64,000 nt of DNA from Streptomyces sp. NBC_00464 (GTDB lineage Bacteria; Actinomycetota; Actinomycetes; Streptomycetales; Streptomycetaceae): the NCBI RefSeq assembly GCF_036013915.1, contig NZ_CP107899.1, positions 1,550,001-1,614,000 on the forward strand, read 5' to 3'. Positions 60,295 to 64,000 of the stretch are shown one piece after another (position 1 is the stretch's first letter; the number at the start of each line of letters is the position of its first letter). The notes under the pieces were generated by a model that was not told the DNA's origin, searched no databases, and saw nothing but the letters and a program-made list of their open reading frames with translations. Position numbers and translations under genes: made by a program.

Positions 60295-60659
60295 CAACCG
60301 TGCCATCCGGTGCCCGCGTCGCAGGCACCGGCGTCTTTCCTCACACACCGTACGTCGTGGCACACATCGACGCGGCAGAGAGTCAGCGGCGACCGAAGTT
60401 CGCGAAGCCCACACCCCCGACGGCCGCAGCAAAAGCGACTACGACTTTCATCGGGGAAATACGTGTCGCGTCTTCCCCACCGCGGAGCTGTGGAGCTGTG
60501 GACTTGTGCAGTTGTGGAAAATCGGCCGACTTGACCGTACGAAGAACGCCCGGCAGGCGCCTGTCATTTACTCGATCTTGGCAACGCCTTGATCGCACCG
60601 ATATCCCGACACCCTGACGAATCAGCACGATTCAACGGATCATGACGAGCCGTCGCCCG
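60295..60659. other. Gene-poor stretch between the two SipY-type genes
   Basis: Rich in TCCACA sequences on the minus strand (about 60484-60523: three or four copies, one TTTTCCACA). More AT-rich toward 60555-60600. The only possible coding unit is a 22-codon frame at 60383-60451. Confidence 0.5.
60383..60451 (-). CDS. Possible tiny membrane peptide
   Basis: 22 codons, MKVVVAFAAAVGGVGFANFGRR. Start Lys, an uninterrupted hydrophobic stretch and a basic C-terminus make it look like a single-helix membrane miniprotein. The site before the ATG (CCCCGATGAAA region) gives no clear ribosome site. It may be chance. Confidence 0.25.
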   Translation of the reverse strand: MKVVVAFAAAVGGVGFANFGRR

Positions 60660-61565
60660 CTACTGCCGGACGGAGTCACGCTCGGCCCGCCTGCGCCGCC
60701 AGAGCACGAGCGGCACGGCTCCGGCGATACCGATCGCACCCGGCGCCGCGCCCATCGCGGCGTTCAGCCCCGGCTGGTCGAAGGTCTTCGGGATCGGCAG
60801 GGTCGCCCAGCGGTTGACCGGCCACGCGATGACCACGGCCCGGCCGACCACCTCGTCGACGGAGACGGTGCCGCCGCCCGGCAGCTCCTGGTGGTAGCGG
60901 GAGTCGAGGGAGTTCTGGCGGTGGTCGCCCATGACCCAGATGCGGTCCTTGGGGATCTTGATCGGCCCGAACGGCTTGTCGTTGCAGGGAGTGTTGCCCT
61001 CGAAGATGAACGACTTGTCGTCGAGCGCCTTGCCGTTGACCGTGACCGGCCCGTTCTCCTTGCACTCCACCGTGTCACCGCCGATCGCGATGACGCGCTT
61101 GATCAGGTCCTTCTCCTCGGCCGACGGCATCAGACCGATGAAACTGAGGAACTTCTGCACCACGTTCGGATCGGGTGCGGTGGTGTCCTCAAGCCAGCCG
61201 CCCGGGTCGTGGAAGACGACCACTTCACCGCGCTCGGGCTCCGAGCCGAACCACGGCGTCAGCTTGTCGACCAGCACCCGGTCGCCCCGCTGAAGCGTGT
61301 TCTGCATCGAGTCCGAGGGGATCGAGAACGCCTGCACCAGGAATGTCTTGATCAACAACGCAAGGATGAGCGCGATACCGATAAGGAGGGGCAGCTCCTT
61401 CCAGAAGGAGCGGGGCTTCTTCTGCGCCGTGCTGCCGCCGCTCGGGGTGCCGCCGTCACTCCCCGTCGAGTCCGCCGTCCCGGCGGGCTCGGAATTCCCC
61501 GGATTGTCCGGCCGGTCCTCGGGTTCGTCGTGTCCGGATCGCGCGCCGACCGCCAAATCCCCCAC
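60660..61565 (-). CDS. sipY: Type I signal peptidase, SipY type
   Basis: 301 aa; GTG at 61565 with AAGGAG five bases upstream. Same layout as the copy at 59 kb but a shorter cytosolic arm of about 50 residues. Catalytic Ser in IPSDSMQNTLQRGD, Lys in DLIKRVIAIGGD, the C-terminal helix and RRRR tail. Begins inside the 3' part of the sipX frame by 110 bases. Confidence 0.9.
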   Translation of the reverse strand: MGDLAVGARSGHDEPEDRPDNPGNSEPAGTADSTGSDGGTPSGGSTAQKKPRSFWKELPLLIGIALILALLIKTFLVQAFSIPSDSMQNTLQRGDRVLVDKLTPWFGSEPERGEVVVFHDPGGWLEDTTAPDPNVVQKFLSFIGLMPSAEEKDLIKRVIAIGGDTVECKENGPVTVNGKALDDKSFIFEGNTPCNDKPFGPIKIPKDRIWVMGDHRQNSLDSRYHQELPGGGTVSVDEVVGRAVVIAWPVNRWATLPIPKTFDQPGLNAAMGAAPGAIGIAGAVPLVLWRRRRAERDSVRQ

Positions 61566-62532
61566 ATCCACTCCTTATTCCGTGCCACCGCCTGCGCCCT
61601 AGCCGGTGCAGGCCCACCACTCCCATAACGAGCGGGAGTTCCGCAGGGGTCGGGAGCCGGATCAATCCATTGGGATCCGGAGACACACTATTCGACGGTA
61701 CGGCGGCAGCCGCCGTCCCGGCGCGCGCGTCCGGGACCGAGGAGAACGCCGAACGTTCCTCCAGCTCGTGCCAGTGCCCGAAGGGCCAGGCGATCACCAC
61801 GGCCCGCCCCACGACCGCATCCTCGGAAACCGTGCCGTTGCCTGTCTTGTCCAGGTGGAAGCGCGAATCGGCAGAATTGGAGCGGTGGTCCCCCATCACG
61901 AAGATTCTTCCGACTGGAACCTTTACCTCGAATTTGATCGTGGAAGGCGAATCGCCGGGATAGATGTAGGGCTCGTCGACCGCCACCCCGTTGACGGTGA
62001 GCCTGCCGTCCTTCGCGCAGCACTTCACCGTGTCGCCGCCGACGGCGACCACCCGCTTGATCAGATCCTGCTCGTCGTCGGAGGGCAACAGCCCGATGAA
62101 GGTCAGTACCTCTTTCACCTGCTTGATGACGACGGGTGACTCCTCGGACTCTCCCACCGGGTTCGGCGGCGGCCAGTCCGAAGGGTTCTTGAACACGACG
62201 ACGTCGCCGCGCTGCGGCTTGGACCCGAACCAGGGCGTCAGCTTGTCCACGAGCACCCGGTCACCGATCCGGATGGTCTGTTCCATGGACCCGGACGGGA
62301 TCACGAAGGCCTGCACCAGAAAGGTCTTGAGTACCAGCGCGATCAGCAGTGCGACGGTGATGAGAAGGGGGATCTCCTTCACCGCCGACCTGCGCCGCTT
62401 CCGCTTCACCTTGCGGGCCAGCTTGCGCCGCTCCGCGCGAGTGGGCAGCGAGCGCGCGGCCGTCGGCCGGGTGCCGGTGGGCAGCGGAGTCTCCGGATCC
62501 GCGGCGCCGTGCCTCCGCCCGCGGTTACCCAT
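61456..62532 (-). CDS. sipX: Type I signal peptidase, SipX type
   Basis: 358 aa. Basic N-terminus (RRKLARKVKRKRRR), helix EIPLLITVALLIALVLKTFL, Ser in IPSGSMEQTI, Lys in DLIKRVVAVGGD, GDHRSNSADSRFH. The last 40 residues are Arg/Gly-rich and lie within the sipY coding region in another frame; they look like readthrough after loss of an earlier stop. Start overlaps the sipW stop by eight bases. Confidence 0.9.
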   Translation of the reverse strand: MGNRGRRHGAADPETPLPTGTRPTAARSLPTRAERRKLARKVKRKRRRSAVKEIPLLITVALLIALVLKTFLVQAFVIPSGSMEQTIRIGDRVLVDKLTPWFGSKPQRGDVVVFKNPSDWPPPNPVGESEESPVVIKQVKEVLTFIGLLPSDDEQDLIKRVVAVGGDTVKCCAKDGRLTVNGVAVDEPYIYPGDSPSTIKFEVKVPVGRIFVMGDHRSNSADSRFHLDKTGNGTVSEDAVVGRAVVIAWPFGHWHELEERSAFSSVPDARAGTAAAAVPSNSVSPDPNGLIRLPTPAELPLVMGVVGLHRLGRRRWHGIRSGCGGFGGRRAIRTRRTRGPAGQSGEFRARRDGGLDGE

Positions 62533-63295
62533 GCGCCGAACCGGGCGCCGGTATTCCGTCGAAGTCCGCGGTGTCCGGCACGGACCCCAGGCGGCCCAGC
62601 GGCCAGCCGAACCAGTCGGCCCGCCCGATCACCTTGTCGACGGGGACCATGCCGCCGCCCGGTTCACCCAGGTGGTCGCGGGAGTCCCGGGAATTGCTCC
62701 GGTGGTCGCCCATCATCCACAGCGTCCCGTCGGGCACCACGATGTCGAACGGCACCCGGGACGGCGCGTCCCCCGCGAACAGGTAGTCCTCGTTCACGGG
62801 CCGGCCGTTCACCTCGACCCTTCCGCGCTTGTCGCAGCAGACCACCCGGTCACCCCCCACACCCACCACTCGCTTCACGAAGTCGGTCTCGGCGGGCTCC
62901 GCGAACCCGAGGGAAGCCGCCGCACCGTGCAGCAGCCCGGTCACGGGGTTCTCCGGCGGCGTCTCCTGGACGAAGGATCCGGTGCCGTCGAAGACCACCA
63001 CGTCGCCGCGCTGGGGTACGGAGCCGAAACGGTACGCCAGTTTATTGACGAGCACCCGGTCCCCGACCTGCAGAGTGGACTCCATCGAGCCACTGGGGAT
63101 CAGGAAGGGCTGCACCACGAAGTTGCTGAAGAGCAGCACGCCGACCGAGCAGACAGCACCGAGCGCAAGGGTGCGGCGCCATGACATCGAGGTGGTCAAC
63201 CGGCCCGGGATACGCGAGAAGCGCGACCCCTCCTCCGGCCCCGTAGCGGGTGCGGAGGAGCGGTCGCGCTCCTGAGGCTTTGCTTCCGTGTCCAT
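62525..63295 (-). CDS. sipW: Type I signal peptidase, SipW type
   Basis: 256 aa. First of the signal peptidase series, 45 bases after rplS. Helix TLALGAVCSVGVLLFSNFVV, Ser in IPSGSMESTLQ, Lys in DFVKRVVGVGGD, GDHRSNSRDSRDH. No C-terminal membrane helix, which distinguishes it from SipX/SipY types. Confidence 0.9.
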   Translation of the reverse strand: MDTEAKPQERDRSSAPATGPEEGSRFSRIPGRLTTSMSWRRTLALGAVCSVGVLLFSNFVVQPFLIPSGSMESTLQVGDRVLVNKLAYRFGSVPQRGDVVVFDGTGSFVQETPPENPVTGLLHGAAASLGFAEPAETDFVKRVVGVGGDRVVCCDKRGRVEVNGRPVNEDYLFAGDAPSRVPFDIVVPDGTLWMMGDHRSNSRDSRDHLGEPGGGMVPVDKVIGRADWFGWPLGRLGSVPDTADFDGIPAPGSAHG

Positions 63296-63340
63296 CGGGG
63301 CCAGAGCTTATCCGGCCGTCCTGTGGACCAGGGAGTCAGC

Positions 63341-63691
63341 TCAGCGGTCGCGCTTCTCCTTGATCTTCGCGGCCTTGCCGCGCAGCTCACGGAGGAAGTA
63401 CAGCTTGGCGCGACGGACGTCGCCGCGCGTGATCAGCTCGATCTTCTCGAAGATCGGGCTGTGCACGGGGAAGGTGCGCTCGACGCCGACGCTGAAGGAG
63501 ACCTTGCGGACCGTGAAGGTCTCGCTGATGCCCGCGCCCTGACGGCGGATGACAATGCCCTTGAACTGCTGGATACGGGAGCGGTTGCCCTCGATCACGC
63601 GGACGTGGACGTTGACGGTGTCGCCGGAGCGGAACGCCGGGACGTCGGTGCGCACCGAAGCGGCATTGACGTCATCGAGCAGGGAAGCCAT
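63341..63691 (-). CDS. rplS: 50S ribosomal protein L19
   Basis: 116 aa; ATG at 63691 (MASLLDDV). Conserved [28 protein letters not shown] and the C-terminal [18 protein letters not shown]. Located after trmD and before the sip cluster as in most actinobacteria. Confidence 0.97.
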   Translation of the reverse strand: MASLLDDVNAASVRTDVPAFRSGDTVNVHVRVIEGNRSRIQQFKGIVIRRQGAGISETFTVRKVSFSVGVERTFPVHSPIFEKIELITRGDVRRAKLYFLRELRGKAAKIKEKRDR

Positions 63692-63854
63692 GGTGTCTGC
63701 TTTCTTCGCCGATGCCACAGGTCATCGACGGGAGAGTGGTGAGTTCAGGGTGCTGATCGCGTCGGACGGGCGTCGGGACCATCCCCGTATGAGGGGAAAC
63801 ACATTGGCCGCTTTCCCCCTGTGGCAGGGGCGCACGCGGACGTACAGCAGCTGC
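63692..63854 (-). promoter_or_regulatory. rplS leader
   Basis: 163-base gap after trmD. On the minus strand two small GC hairpins, CCCCTG-CCA-CAGGGG near 63819 and CCCC-TCATAC-GGGG near 63795, could form a ribosomal-protein leader structure. Confidence 0.45.
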
Positions 63855-64000
63855 CTATTCTTCCACGGCTTGGGGCCTGCGCCAAAATCGGCCGCCGGGC
63901 TCCGGTGACCAGCCGAGGATGGAGAGCATCTCCCGGTCCTTCTTGTCGAAGGCCGTCGCCTCGCAGCGCTCGATCAGATCGGGTCGGTGGAGTGCGGTAC
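63855..64000 (-). CDS. trmD: tRNA (guanine(37)-N(1))-methyltransferase, C-terminal end
   Basis: The last 47 codons only; the gene continues past the right edge. The visible C-terminus TALHRPDLIERC, FDKKDREMLSILGWSP and GGRFWRRPQAVEE matches the end of actinobacterial TrmD. Methylates G37 of tRNAs. Upstream of rplS in the usual order. Confidence 0.92.
   Translation of the reverse strand, partial: TALHRPDLIERCEATAFDKKDREMLSILGWSPEPGGRFWRRPQAVEE

Noticed and set aside
1..64000. CRISPR array, prophage, insertion sequence, tRNA or rRNA genes
   Set aside because: No regular spacer arrays, integrase or transposase motifs, or recognisable tRNA/rRNA sequences were found by reading; a tool search would be needed to exclude small remnants.

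Overview
The window is high-GC actinobacterial chromosome, almost certainly from a Streptomyces. Signs are the third-position G/C codon bias, frequent GTG starts, a whiG sigma factor gene, the ispG - site-2 protease - dxr order, the trmD-rplS-sipW/X/Y/Z block, Tat-type polyamine-binding lipoproteins, a chitinase with a DasR-like operator, and rpsB-tsf-pyrH-frr-cdsA. No phage, insertion sequence, CRISPR array, tRNA or rRNA gene was seen. Both ends cut genes: ispG at the left, trmD at the right.

Left part (1-9.8 kb, minus strand): isoprenoid genes ispG and dxr flank a membrane metalloprotease. They are followed by a lipoprotein, a truncated nucleotidyltransferase remnant, a divergent EPSP synthase (aroA) and an acyl-CoA dehydrogenase. 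The stretch 8.1-9.7 kb is visibly more AT-rich, holds two small exported orphan proteins, and ends in a gene-free segment with a promoter-hairpin-terminator layout that could be a small RNA.

Central part (9.8-38 kb): a large polyamine/GABA catabolic region. It carries three aldehyde dehydrogenases, a GABA aminotransferase and a second class-III aminotransferase, a PuuB-like amine oxidase, a PotCBAD transporter, a second unlinked PotD-type protein, and PucR- and AsnC-type regulators. Set among these are a chitinase, an aminodeoxyfutalosine-deaminase-like enzyme (menaquinone route), a phosphodiesterase, a methyltransferase and a NADAR protein. Downstream of gabT lies a gene-free, highly structured stretch. 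It ends in two hairpins with six- and eight-cytosine loops and a T-rich tail, and is the strongest hidden RNA-gene candidate in the window.

Right-centre (38-46 kb): an ABC pair with a degenerate signature motif, a LOG-family protein, and a thiamine transporter operon (thiB-thiP-thiQ) under a clear TPP riboswitch.

Right part (45-64 kb): core genes rlmN, cdsA, frr, pyrH, tsf, rpsB, then an M23 peptidase, a TetR regulator, whiG, dprA-comM-yraN, a DUF2469 protein and a NUDIX hydrolase. The stretch closes with a run of five type I signal peptidase genes, where four clustered genes are the arrangement I know from Streptomyces; the extra one is a tandem copy of the sipY type. rplS and the 3' end of trmD complete the window. 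Several genes have short tandem repeats that duplicate the sequence around their own stop codon.
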